This document shows, in pieces, positions 54,850 to 64,000 of a stretch of 64,000 nucleotides of DNA (the stretch's first letter is position 1; every line of letters begins with the position of its first letter). The translations under genes and the position numbers were made by a program. The stretch comes from Ceratothoa steindachneri (Eukaryota; Arthropoda; Malacostraca; Isopoda; Cymothoidae), in contig OZ018329.1 in the NCBI GenBank assembly GCA_963969495.1, positions 73,670,912 through 73,734,911 on the forward strand, written 5' to 3'. A model generated the notes under the pieces. The model was not told the origin of the DNA and did not search any database. It saw nothing but the letters and a program-made list of their open reading frames with translations.

Positions 54850-57302
54850 GTGAGTAATCATCTTAGCACCCAAAGCCCTGATTTATCCCATTTTCAAAGA
54901 TTGATACTAGTATAAATATACCCAAGTTTTTATAAATTTTGTTTATCATTAATTAAAATAGAAATAACACTCTCACCTCAGAAAGAGTAGAGGAAATAAA
55001 AAATAAATTTTGTTTATCATTAATTGAAATAGAAATAAAGCTTTCTCTCACCTCAGAAAGAGTAAAGGAAATGAAAAAAAAACCATTATTCTATGATTAC
55101 AATAGTATAGCATGTCAACCTTAAATTATGAGCCCAGGTAGTATATTTGAAATTTTATTTTATCTTTTTATGCTACAAATTAAGGTATTTTGATTAGCAA
55201 TTTAAGATTTGAAAAGTACATCCTCTCCCACTTGCATTAAAAAGATTATTGTAGAAAACTACCTCAAAGGTGTCAGCAATCAAGTCCTGTCTAAAGCTTA
55301 ATTTTACAACTACAATAATGAATAAGAGTATTGATATTACAATATGAGGGGTCTTCAAAAAGTTCATAGAAAAATTAAACAAAAAAAAATATAAATTTTA
55401 TTTTTTATCATAAGCTTCATTGAGGTCAAAACACTTTTGCAAGTTATGGTACCATCCCTTTTAATCATCTATAAAACTGAAGACACAATTAAACCAAGTT
55501 AAAAGCTCTTTGAATATCATCAACAGAAGAAAAATGAGTGCCCTTCATGCATTTTTTAAAGTTTGGAAAGAATAAACATTGAATGGGTCTAGGTCATCTG
55601 ACTTTTTGTGGATTCCAAACTTTTAAATAAAACATGAAAAGATAGTCATATTTCTTCTATTGATGATGTTAAAAGAGCTATTTTATCTTGATTTAATTCT
55701 CACTAATCAGTTTTATATAAATGGCTTAAATGGATGTTATCATCTCTTGCAAAAGGGTTTTGACCTCATTGGAGCTTATGTTGAAAAAATAATTATTATA
55801 CTTATTGTTTTAATTCTTTTCCTTGACCTCTTTTAAGATCCCTTGTATGTATAATTTGTACCCTTAGCTTCCCATATACTCAGCTAGCCTGCATTTGAAA
55901 ACATTTAAATTTGAACTGCCTCTGGACCCCTTGCAGATTCATTCCACAAGTATATGACTATTGGTGAAATTTTTTTCTTAAATCAAAAACATTAAAAAAA
56001 AAAATTAAAGTGGTGACCCCGAGCCATATTTTTACCATCTTACTAAAAGAATTTGTCAATATTCATTTTATCTATTCATTTTAAAGTTCATTCATATCAC
56101 TTCACACCTTTTAAATGCCAATATATTTAGTAACTTCATTCTATGTACATATTCAAAGTGCCTCAGGTAAGGCATCTTGCCCTCCTTTGCACTAACTTTA
56201 GCAGGCTGATGTCATGTCGAAAATGTGGAGAATATGATTGTATGCAGTACTTCTAATGTGGCATTACATATGAGTTGGATAGTTTAAGGATGGTAATCTT
56301 ATATTTGTAACTAACATTCCTTTGATGTCACACAACATTATATGTGTGGCCAGGCCATGATTACAATCCAGTAGGCAAAAAAAGGTAAAATTTCATACTT
56401 AAATTCTGTATTATTCTTTCTCACCTTAATAACTGCATTTTGGAATGGTAAATGTCATCTGCTACCTGTATTTCCACTGTATTTTAAACTTACCCTCACT
56501 TATATAAACTAGAAATAATAATGTGCCTAGAGCTGATCTGAGGTACTCCACTGATAACATCACTCCAAGTTCGACTTTATTTCCTTTGGTAGTACCTCCT
56601 ACTTCTTGTTATTTAGCTATGCAATTCCAAACCTTTTTAATTTTTAATTTATAAATATGTTTTCAGGTTGGAAGTGTTGATAAGGTATATGAGGAAGTTG
56701 AAGAAAAAGAATATATTAAGAGAAGGCAAGATCGTATGGAAAATGATTGGATTGTTGATGATGGTAAGAAATTTAATTAGCCATTGTTTTGTTTTCACTT
56801 GGCAATACAACTCTCTGATGTAGTCTAGAGTAATATAATTGTATTTAATGGAAAGCTAAACCATATAGACCAACCTTTTTAAAAAGAATTGTTCAACTGA
56901 AAGTAATCCCAAGCTTTTTTTTACATTTACTGACATTAAATTTTAGGTACATTACTTTTGTAATGTACTCAATTAAGCCACAGTTGGTTAGCTTGTTTAT
57001 AATGTTGATTTATGTAGTAATTCAGTAGCTGGCTATTTGGGGTTGAATTCTTTTTTTCATTCTTGGCTATGGTAACCTTAAATGTATTGGATATTTATGC
57101 ACTTCCAGATGGATCTGGCTATGTGGAAGATGGGAGAGAAATATTTGATGAAGAGGATGACTCACTATTTACATCAAACAAGAAAAAAGGAAACCATAGA
57201 AAGCTATTAAATAATTCCAAAAAGCCTCAAGAAGACAACTCTGCAGTAGGGAGTATCAAAAGGATGTTTGCGAATAACCCAATTAAGAAGAGAAAAGTGG
57301 AG
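54715..57302 (+). CDS. POLA1: DNA polymerase alpha catalytic subunit, exons 1-3 (partial gene)
   Basis: Three exons (54715-54849, 56667-56763, 57109-57302) with GT..AG junctions encode 142 residues. They match the N-terminal region of POLA1: RAKRTLKDKHGRKAAFEKLR, then YEEVEEKEYIKRRQ, NDWIVDD and, across exons 2 and 3, GYVEDGREIFDEEDD, ending SIKRMFANNPIKKRK. In eukaryotes this segment precedes the exonuclease-like and polymerase domains, which make the RNA-DNA primers of lagging-strand synthesis in the nucleus with the POLA2 and PRIM1/2 subunits. The start Met was chosen because it opens an acidic Ser/Asp-rich end as in animal homologues. Later exons are not in this window. The bases before 64000 are all LINE-derived, so intron 3 must be at least 6.7 kb. 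Confidence 0.93.
55345..55845. mobile_element. 501-bp fold-back mariner derivative in POLA1 intron 1
   Basis: Arms 55345-55566 and 55615-55845 are inverted copies (about 75% identical by eye) separated by 48 bp. TA flanks each end (55343-55344, 55846-55847). Each arm, read outward from the centre, carries the same C-terminal transposase remnant: FSSVDDIQRAF and LQKCFDLNEAY-like residues on the minus strand, SSIDDVKRAI and LLQKGFDLIGAYVEK on the plus. The element is thus a palindrome of one end of a mariner rather than a simple internally deleted copy. Confidence 0.8.
55890..56640 (-). mobile_element. Old CR1-A-like fragment in POLA1 intron 1
   Basis: Block-wise match with the minus-strand CR1-A copy at 33100-33900: CCCTCCTTTG.ACT, TGTCGAAAATGTGG, TGAGTTG.ATAGTTTAAGGAT and TGAGGTACTCCACTGATAAC (GVPQGS region). 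Many small indels. It is much older than the two other CR1-A copies. Confidence 0.8.
56667..56763 (+). CDS. POLA1: POLA1 exon 2
   Basis: 97 nt after acceptor TTTTCAG, from VGSVDKVYEEVEEKEY to NDWIVDD plus one base. The donor is ATG|GTAAGA. Too short and Met-poor to be picked up as an open frame, but an excellent match to the conserved WIVDD segment. Confidence 0.93.
57109..57302 (+). CDS. POLA1: POLA1 exon 3
   Basis: 194 nt after acceptor CACTTCCAG. The split codon completes Asp, then GSGYVEDGREIFDEEDDSLF, a Lys-rich stretch and NNPIKKRKVE. The donor is GAG|GTTTGT. KKRKVE could form a monopartite nuclear localisation signal (inference). Confidence 0.92.
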
Positions 57303-57639
57303 GTTTGTTGTCTAAATTAATGTTTCCTTCAATTATTTCATCCACAACAACTTTCAAAGTGCAGACACATGTACATTAATTTATAATTCTATCCACCCCC
57401 TTCCACGCCTTAATGCATTTACTTTTGACCCTTGGTTCTGTGTAATCTTTTATCATTTCTCCCTGCTACTCCACTTCCTCTGATATAATAGTGTATTTTC
57501 CTCCCACATATCCTTTCACTACCCCTCACTACTCAGTGCTCACTCTTTTTCAACTAGTACCAAAATAGAAACCCATTCCTCATCAATCTCACACCACTTT
57601 ATGCTCGTTCTATTTGTGCATCTCACAGTAGTCTATTCC
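57303..57639 (+). other. POLA1 intron 3, unassigned sequence
   Basis: AT-rich and pyrimidine-rich, with no exon-like frame matching further POLA1 sequence and no recognisable repeat. Confidence 0.5.
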
Positions 57640-59251
57640 TGCACTTGGATAGGGAGCCTGTGTAGCCTGTTACACTTGGTACCTGGAAGAGCTGCATGTT
57701 CTCCCAGCCTGAGTCCAAATTAGGGGAACCCTCATCTTTGATTGACCTGAACATAATGGTTCTGTGGGAAGTTGTTGGTCAGGCTGATACAGCTACCTCA
57801 TGCCATATCAGAACAGAGACTTTGGAATCTCTATAAAAAAAAACCACTTTTATACCTGCAGATTACAAGAGACCAGAACTTTGGGTATTTGAGTTTGATT
57901 AATGGGAAGATGGGTTGACCACATTCCTGCAGCCATTCTCGGGTGCCTAAGGTTGTACTGCTTATGGGAGACAGGCTCTACTCCCTTATTGTCTGCCAGG
58001 CTAACTAAATGATCTTGATCTTGTCATCCTGTTGATGATTAGTACGATCTATTAAGGAAATCTACTTTGTTGCTCTTCCTCTGGCTGCTCAGTTGAGGTA
58101 TGCTGCCTTTGGGCAGAGACCACTCTACTGGGCAACTTCTGGTATGTGTGCATTGTTGCACAGGTGCGAACATTAACCATTAATGCACCCAGGTTGGACC
58201 TCTGAAAAGTCTGGGTATAGCTGGATGTAGGATTTAGCCCACCAACCCCCTTTTTCTTTTTAATTGGTCACAAGATTCCAGATGTGTATTAGGTAGTTAT
58301 AAAATAAATCGGACTGCATCCCTATTGTAAAATATTTGCCCAACCTTGGTGTTTGGGTAAGTAAGGAAAAGCATAACAGCACCTCTGACTGGCGGAGAGG
58401 TTCCCTTCCAACCATATTTGTGCAGCATTGGGGCTTGCCCTTTTGGGGACCACCCATAGGCTGTGCCACCTCTGTGATGCAGAAATCCTTGGAAATCTCC
58501 ACTTCAGCAACAACAGGAACCCTTCTTTTCCTTTCACAGGGGCCTGTCAAGTCAAGAATGAGCAGGCAGTCCAAGATTGAGCTCTCTCACCCGGAGTGGA
58601 TCAATAAGGCAAATGCCTTTAGAGGAGCAAGGGTTGGTGGGGCCCATTGAGCCATGCCCATTGCCATTCTAGAAACTTTTGACCTTGTTGGGGGCCGGCG
58701 TTGTGCCTCCCCACCATTTTTCTCTGATGGAGGCTGCCCCAATGACTTTGACTATAGGCCATAGCTCTAGAAAGTCCCTGATTGGATGGGTAGGGGGAAC
58801 TTGGAAGTCTCTCCTGAGGTGGAAATAGTCCCAGAGATACCCCTACCCTAGGGTCTTCCAAGGGTGTGGACAAATTTGGTGCAATACAACTCCAAGCCAA
58901 AGTCCACTCCTTCAGCCCTGAGGTTCCCAATGCAATTACAAACACTAAAGTTGGGCCCTTAATGAGGGGCTGCTTGTTTTGACCATTTCTCATTTTTGCT
59001 CTACTGATGAGAGCATGTCCAAAGGAAACATGCTCCATCAGCATTAGGGTTCTAGGTAGAGAATTGAAAGTCTGCCACTTTTTGGAGTAACAACAAGGAA
59101 AGAAGGTACCCTAGGAGACCTTACGGTCCATTCAAAGAGGGTACCTTTGGACTAGCAATTGAGCGGGCACAAGGCTGCTCAATTGTTTTGCGTCTCTAAA
59201 CGGCCACTTTTCAAGACTTTGTCTAGTCTTGACTTGAACTGGTCAACAGAT

Positions 59252-61104
59252 TCACTGTTGACAACTTCCACTGGAAGTGAAAAAATTTCCACACAGATTG
59301 CGGTTGTAACGCTTCAGTTCAAGTTTGAAGCCGTGATTGCGCGTTCTGTTCTCATTCAGTGTGAACATATCCCGGTAGTCAACATTGTCGAACCCTCGAA
59401 GTATTTTGAAAACTTCGATGAGCTGACCACGCAGTCTACGGGTTTCCAGCGAGAACAGATCTAATTCCCTTAGTCTATCCTCATAACTTTTATGTCGGAT
59501 AGAGGGAATCAGCTTGGTTGCCCTGGCTTGTATGCGTTCCAATCTCGCGATGTCCTTTCGCAATGAAGGACTCCAAAATTGTACGGCATACTCTAGGTGC
59601 GGTCGGACAAGTGAGTTGTACAGGCACAGTACAATCTCCTGGTTCCGATAACCAAACTGGCGCTTAATATAGCCTAGCATCCTTTGGGCCTTTTTCTCCG
59701 CCTCAATGCACTGTTTCGAGAACTTGAGGTCACTAGTGATTGTTACACCCAAGTCCTTCTCAGTGTCGGTGGATTCCATAGCAGTGCCCTTAAGGATATA
59801 CTGAGATTGGGGGTTTCTGTGGCCGATATGCATCACTTTGCATTTCCCCATGTTAAAAGGCATTTGCCACGTGTCCGACCACTCCCCAATCTTCCCAAGA
59901 TCTTCCTGCAGGCGGGCAGTATTTCCATCCTTTTCAACGTTCATACCAAGCTTGGTATCGTCGGCAAATTTGGAAATCTTGGCAACCATGTCACCGTCCA
60001 TGTCGTTGACGTAGATGATGAATAGTAGTGGTCCCAGGACAGAACCTTGAGGCACCCCGCTGTGGTGGGGCGAATGTGAGTGTGTGTAAAAGGGCCATTC
60101 TCCCACCCCTTTTCTCAGTACCCTCTCCCTCCCTCTGTAAGAATGTGTGTGAATGGGAATGGGTTTGTTTTATTTTTGTTTAATTCATGTATAAAATGAT
60201 TACCATGTTTTTCTTTCTTTCCAGGCGTTATTCTGGAAAGATAATAGCTAATTTTAAGATATCACTCTAATAAGATATTACTTTGTATTAAGAAAATTTA
60301 ACGAAGCGTTATTCTGGAAAGAGAGAGAGTAGAAGTGTGGACTGGAAGCAAGAGGGGTTCTGTAGAAGAGTGCTCCACCCAGCCCTGAGAGGAGGGCTTT
60401 CGTGTCTCTATCCACCTGAACCGCCATACCTGCCTTCGTTGACAATCCTGCCTCCTTCTAGTTAACCAACTACCACCCACCTCCAGCAAGACATAGCGTG
60501 TGTCCCCTTTTCGTTCGGTTGTGGTTGTGTTTTTTGTTTTGTCTAGAATTTACGTAAATTGTTGTATCCGCCCGTTATAAGATTCTCGTTTGGTATCATT
60601 ATTTTTATTTGGGAATTTAGCCTCATTTTGAAGTGTGCACACTTCCCTAGTAAAATATAAAATTTTTGTAAATATAAACTGTAGCTATCATTGTATTTTT
60701 TTTGTAAGTAAAGGGACTGTATATACAATCCGTTTTATTCTCCCTCGATTTCTCACGTCCAGACAGTGTAGGAAGCGGGTTGGATCGATTATCGATTGGG
60801 ATTAGAGATCTATTTTCGGCCCGCTACACCGCTAGTAACGGGCACCCACTCAGAAGACTGTCCATTCACCACCACCCGTTTCCGTCTGCCACTTAGCCAG
60901 TTCTCGATCCAGCCGGCTACCTTTCCGTCTATGCCTAGCGCTCGCACTTTCCGGAGAAGGCGGCGGTGTGGTACCTTATCAAAGGCTTTCTGAAAGTCTA
61001 GGTAGACCACATCCACCGCCTTGTCCCGATCGTGCTCACTGAAAACAAAGTGGAAGAATTCCACAAGGTTCGTCAGGCATGACCGTTGCCTTCGGAAGCC
61101 GTGC
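59252..61104 (-). pseudogene. CR1-C copy 2 reverse transcriptase
   Basis: Right part: VDVVYLDFQKAFDKVPHRRL (motif A), ENWLSGRRKRVVVNG and VPVTSG up to the LTR. Left part: VPQGSVLGPLLFIIYVNDMD, KFADDTKLGMN (catalytic Asps), EKDLGVTITSDLKFSKQC, LGYIKRQFGYRNQEIVLCLY and RPHLEYAVQFWSPSLRKDI, to FTSSGSCQQ. Without the LTR the frame would be continuous. A deletion just before the stop removes the WNALP segment retained in copy 1. Confidence 0.9.
60061..60828. mobile_element. Solo LTR, family LTR-1, copy 3 (768 bp)
   Basis: It starts TGTGGTGGGGCGAATGTGAG and ends CGGCCCGCTACA. It has an exact 4-bp duplication CCGC (60057-60060 and 60829-60832). Insertion is in the codons for Ser-Gly of the RT motif TSGVPQGS. 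Most of its length matches copy 1, with about 100 bp fewer. Confidence 0.92.
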
Positions 61105-61765
61105 CTGGGAACTCCTCAGTAGCAGGTTTGACTCTAAATACGACGTCACTTTGCTGGTGAATGTGGCTTACTCTGCCAAAGCAGACATAGTATGTGCACT
61201 TCTGACACTTGATTGCTCGTCTGTGCACTCTACCATGAATTTTTTGAAAGGGGTGCTTTATATGAGGGAACTTGTGGCCTAGTTCAAGGATATTGCTGAA
61301 GAGCTGGCTGAGCAAGGAGTAGTTAAGGTTGAATGTGTGATGAGAAAATTGGTGGAGGTTGCCTAGAGTCCTACCCATAATACACTCATCATGTACTCCA
61401 GGCCAACTGGGAGGAGCTGTAGAATTTTGTCTCCTCCCATTCCTGTTGCTATTTGTTTGCAAGAGACTATGCTGGGCTGGTGCCCTCTGCCCACACTCCC
61501 AGGGTTTTATGACCACTAACATGGGATGGGCAATGAGAATGCATGATTTACACCTGCATGTCTCCGTTTCTTCTCTTTGCTCAAAATACCTCCTTTCAGG
61601 CTGTGTAACTTCACCTGGAGAGGATTTATACTGATATTTCTGCATACATTACACTGTCAGTTGACTTCAGTGCTGGTTACTTCTGCCACATCATAGCATA
61701 GTTGTCAAGGCCCTTTCTCGAGCTGGGATATGAACGGTAGTGGACTACAGAGTCAATTCTAGGTG
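61105..61765 (+). pseudogene. I-1 copy C: ORF1 and endonuclease remnants
   Basis: LRELVAQFKDIAEELAEQGV followed by VKVECVMRKLVEVA looks like the RRM-proximal part of a LINE ORF1. The end (61640-61760) matches copy A 4060-4180, the endonuclease region. The jump between them implies an internal deletion. Many stops. Confidence 0.5.
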
Positions 61766-63420
61766 TAGAGAGATGGCTACATTAAGCATCGCGGAGGAGT
61801 ATAGGTACATTAAAGCCCCCCCCCCCCCATGAGAAGTGTGGAACGGTAGCTGGCGAATAACCCTAACTGCCTACCCTGTTTGATCTCCCCGCTGCTTTGG
61901 GCAGGTGGAGCTAACATTTATTTTAAGGTGACCACATAAGGCCCTTAAATGATGCTCTAATGATCCAATTACCTATGAGACCCATAAAACCGTGGTTATA
62001 TATAAAAAAAAGCGGTGCTAGTCAAAAGGCACGCCAAGTAGCAGTGTGGTTGAGAGTGTCTAATTAGCGAGCCGACTTGGGCACCCCAGCGCCAACCGCT
62101 GCACTTCTTGCTCTCACCATTCGCGTTTCCCTCCCTGTGGCCTGGTGACTTCTCCCTTTAGATGGGGTGATGATCCGCCTATAAATAAGCCCCGAAAAGA
62201 AAGAGAAAAGATTAGAAGTCGATGCGAAAGTAGAAGGATCAGTTCGTGAAGATCGATTCTTCAGCCAGACAAGAAGATTAGAAGTCGATACGGAAGAAGA
62301 AGGATCAGTTCGTGAAGATCGATCCTTCAGCCAGACAAGAAGATTAAAATTTGATAAGAGAGAAGAAGGTTCAGTTCGTGAAGACTGATCCTTCAGTCAT
62401 ACAAGACTATTTCCGTGAGAAACGATAGGATCAGATTGTGAAAATCGATCCCCCCTTCCCAGGCCGAATTAACATCCACAGTCAATCTTGATATCGGTGC
62501 CATACTGAAGAATCCTTTACAGATTGAGAAGAAGTCTGACTGGAGAAAAATAAACCCGCTCACACTCGAGTGACTCACATCTCAAGCTCCATAAGAGTGA
62601 GAGGAGAAGAACCCAGCCCCAATGAGCTCCCGCACTTTAATTACATTGAACAATCAGACACCAAGAGGCGTCAAGGTCATTCCCAAGAGGACTCTTGGAG
62701 CAAAGAGGCCCATAACTCTCGCCGTCTTCTTAATTTGACCAGAGGCAAGTGTGCAATAAGAAGAGACATCGCTGCCTCTCTCTCTCGATGTACCACCTCG
62801 ATGAAATTCAAAGATCGGTCAAGACAACACGCCAAAGTGAGAGATAAGCCCCCCAGCGACATCCGGCAATCCCTAATAGCTCCTGTCATATAAGTTAGAA
62901 AGAACATTTATATTCATATTGCGATAGTAGAAGTTTAGTACGTCTCACATTTTTAAGGTGAGTAGAAACCATTGTTTGTGAACCTCGGTCATATTTGCTT
63001 GTAGACGAGCGTACGTTAATTTAATGTTTAACGCTAATCAAATAGAGTAGCGATAAAAATACTAATCGGCAATTGGTGTGTTTACGTGTAGCCTATTTGT
63101 TTATTTTTGTCATCGCATCCATGCGATAGGCCTAGATGCAAACAGGAATAGTCGAGTTTAGCATTGAGACAAAGATAGAAATGTGTTAATGGTTTGTTTT
63201 TCATAGTTAAGTGTTTCATTTAAAATATATGTTTATTTTGGTATAAATCCTGTGTTTCCTCTTATCCTTACGTGTTGAAATAGCTCTTCCTTAAGAACAA
63301 AACTACCGAATTAGCACTCTTAGATCAAAGCCTACTTCATCAAAGAAGTACATCATGTACCACAAAGCATACTGCGACAAAAGTGGTGTCAAAGTGTGGA
63401 GTGATCAGAAAAACGGGCAT
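61766..63420. mobile_element. Unidentified ~1.65-kb insertion, possibly an LTR plus leader
   Basis: It interrupts I-1 copy C between sequence matching 4180 and 4210 of copy A. It contains a C14 tract (61818-61830), TATAAATA at about 62180-62187, a 66-bp tandem array and, near its right end, AAAGTGGTGTCAAAG (63380-63394), similar to the Gypsy-1 primer-binding region. I could not find terminal repeats or a target duplication, so the class is uncertain. Its 107-codon frame at 62570-62893 is not recognised. Confidence 0.5.
62208..62455. repeat. 66-bp tandem repeat, 3.7 units
   Basis: Units start AAGATTAGAAGTCGAT at 62208, 62274 and 62340, with a decayed partial from 62406. Each contains GGATCAGTTCGTGAAGATCG and CTTCAGCCAGACAAG. 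It lies just downstream of a TATA-like sequence in the insertion. Confidence 0.92.
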
Positions 63421-64000
63421 CTTGCTACACCAGGGGTCAGGTCCTTGCTGACTTGATGGATGAGCTGAAGATAGGTGTCTTAAATATGGATGAGGTTTAT
63501 GCATCACTGCCTGAGAACTGCTTCATTTCTTTCCTTTATCTGTCCCTGTGCTCTCTATGCACAGCCTGAATTTGGGTGTGAGGTGGTCAATTGCCTTTAT
63601 AGTATTGACAACTCTCTCATTCAAGTATCATTTTCTGAGCCACTGTCTCCTGAGAATCCACCTCAGTGGTGGGTGGTTGGAGTGGGCATGGTGGTCTGCA
63701 TTTCAAGAAATAATTGGTTACTCTGTTCCATTTGAGAAGTTTAGGTCAGTTGATGAGGCTGTTGTTGTTCTTTTCTGGCAAACTGCCGGGGTCTAACTAC
63801 TATTCTTAGAATGTCTAGCCCTCTTTTCTTAGGCCATTCGCTTCCTTTGTTGGCTGTGTTAGATAGTCCTCAGACAGAAGCTATATGCCTACATGTGTTA
63901 TAAACAGCACATGAATGATTTCATTGTTAGCAAATTTCATCAAGCTTGGGCCAGGCTAGATTCTGGTATATCTCTAAACACACCAGTCACTCTTCTTGGT
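63421..64000 (+). pseudogene. I-1 copy C: endonuclease C-terminus and linker, cut by window end
   Basis: LLTDLMDELKIGVLNMDEV parallels LVDLIDELSVLNVDEF of copy A. FISFLYLSLCSL and the linker region (matching 4488-4790) follow, with frameshifts, up to CACTCTTCTTGGT at the window edge. The RT should continue beyond base 64000. Confidence 0.72.

Larger units (their letters stand above)
59083..61104 (-). mobile_element. CR1-C LINE, copy 2 (5'-truncated), split by a solo LTR
   Basis: Minus strand. The 3'UTR at 59083-59160 matches 53507-53568. Coding runs from 59252 to 60056 and 60833 to about 61104. The 5' end is truncated inside the RT fingers (HGFRRQRSCLTNL). It sits within I-1 copy C. Confidence 0.88.
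57640..64000 (+). mobile_element. I-1 LINE copy C, multiply interrupted, running off the window
   Basis: The 5'UTR segment 57655-57780 matches 1485-1600 (GCCTGTTACACT, TGAGT.CAAATTAGGG.A.CCCT, GGGAAGTTGTTGGT). 58330-59060 is the GC-rich 5' region. CR1-C then intervenes (59083-61104), LINE sequence resumes (61105-61765), a 1.65-kb insertion follows, and 63421-64000 matches copy A 4200-4790. CpGs are strongly depleted compared with copy A. Confidence 0.75.

Noticed and set aside
62570..62893. 107-codon frame in the 61.8-63.4 kb insertion as a gene
   Set aside because: No recognisable domain and it overlaps a comparable frame on the other strand; kept only as part of the insertion.
57303..64000. 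Further POLA1 exons downstream of exon 3
   Set aside because: I looked for the continuation of the protein and exonuclease-domain motifs on the + strand; everything from 57640 on is LINE, LTR or insertion sequence.

Overview
This is a repeat-dominated stretch of animal nuclear DNA, most likely from an arthropod and plausibly a crustacean. There are split exons with GT..AG introns, long (AT)n microsatellites, and a mixture of CR1, I and RTE LINEs, Penelope-like elements, CsRn1-type Gypsy elements, a rosa-type (DD41D) mariner and hAT elements. No bacterial-type operon, CRISPR array, rRNA or functional tRNA gene is visible. Species assignment is inference only.

The single convincing host gene is the 5' end of POLA1, the catalytic subunit of DNA polymerase alpha. 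Three coding exons lie on the + strand (54715-54849, 56667-56763, 57109-57302). They encode the conserved N-terminal segment that ends in WIVDD..GYVEDGREIFD. The remaining exons must lie beyond base 64000 if the gene is intact. A solo LTR ends 111 bp before its start codon, and intron 1 holds a 501-bp fold-back mariner derivative and an old CR1 piece.

Layout. 0-0.85 kb: (AT)n, two tRNA-derived SINEs and a hAT scrap. 1.5-7.9 kb: I-clade LINE 'I-1' copy A, with a 407-bp inverted-repeat element rich in TTATCG motifs inside its RT. 7.9-8.6 kb: Tc1/mariner-like pseudogene (-). 8.9-10.7 kb: almost intact rosa-like mariner. 12.3-14.3 kb: Gypsy-1, cut off within RT, followed by a Tigger HTH scrap. 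15.4-16 kb: hAT remnant. 16.1-17.2 kb: pseudogene of a multicopy family of unknown function. 17.5-24.8 kb: Gypsy-2, split by a 4.3-kb hAT element that itself holds a solo LTR and a five-unit tandem array. 25-31 kb: Gypsy-3 fragment, SINEs, two Penelope-like elements and an RTE LINE tail. 32.6-35 kb: CR1-A copy 2 and a CR1-D tail (both -). 35.6-36.4 kb: 763-bp TIR element with a perfect 8-bp target duplication. 36.4-40.7 kb: I-1 copy B, split by CR1-B (-). 40.7-45.4 kb: second I-clade LINE, I-2. 45.8-49 kb: I-1 copy D, split by a 1.76-kb non-autonomous hAT. 49.2-53.6 kb: SINEs, then CR1-C split by a near full-length CR1-A. 53.7-57.3 kb: LTR and POLA1. 57.6-64 kb: I-1 copy C, split by CR1-C (-), which is split in turn by a third solo LTR, and by a further 1.65-kb insertion.

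Nothing here forms a pathway. The value of the window is its layered insertion record: several junctions are exact enough to give the order of activity (I-1 before CR1-C, CR1-C before CR1-A, CR1-C before the LTR family, Gypsy-2 before hAT before LTR). Other points of interest are CpG-decayed versus CpG-rich copies of one LINE, a homopolymer frameshift shared by two CR1-A copies, and several compact inverted-repeat elements whose families I could not name.
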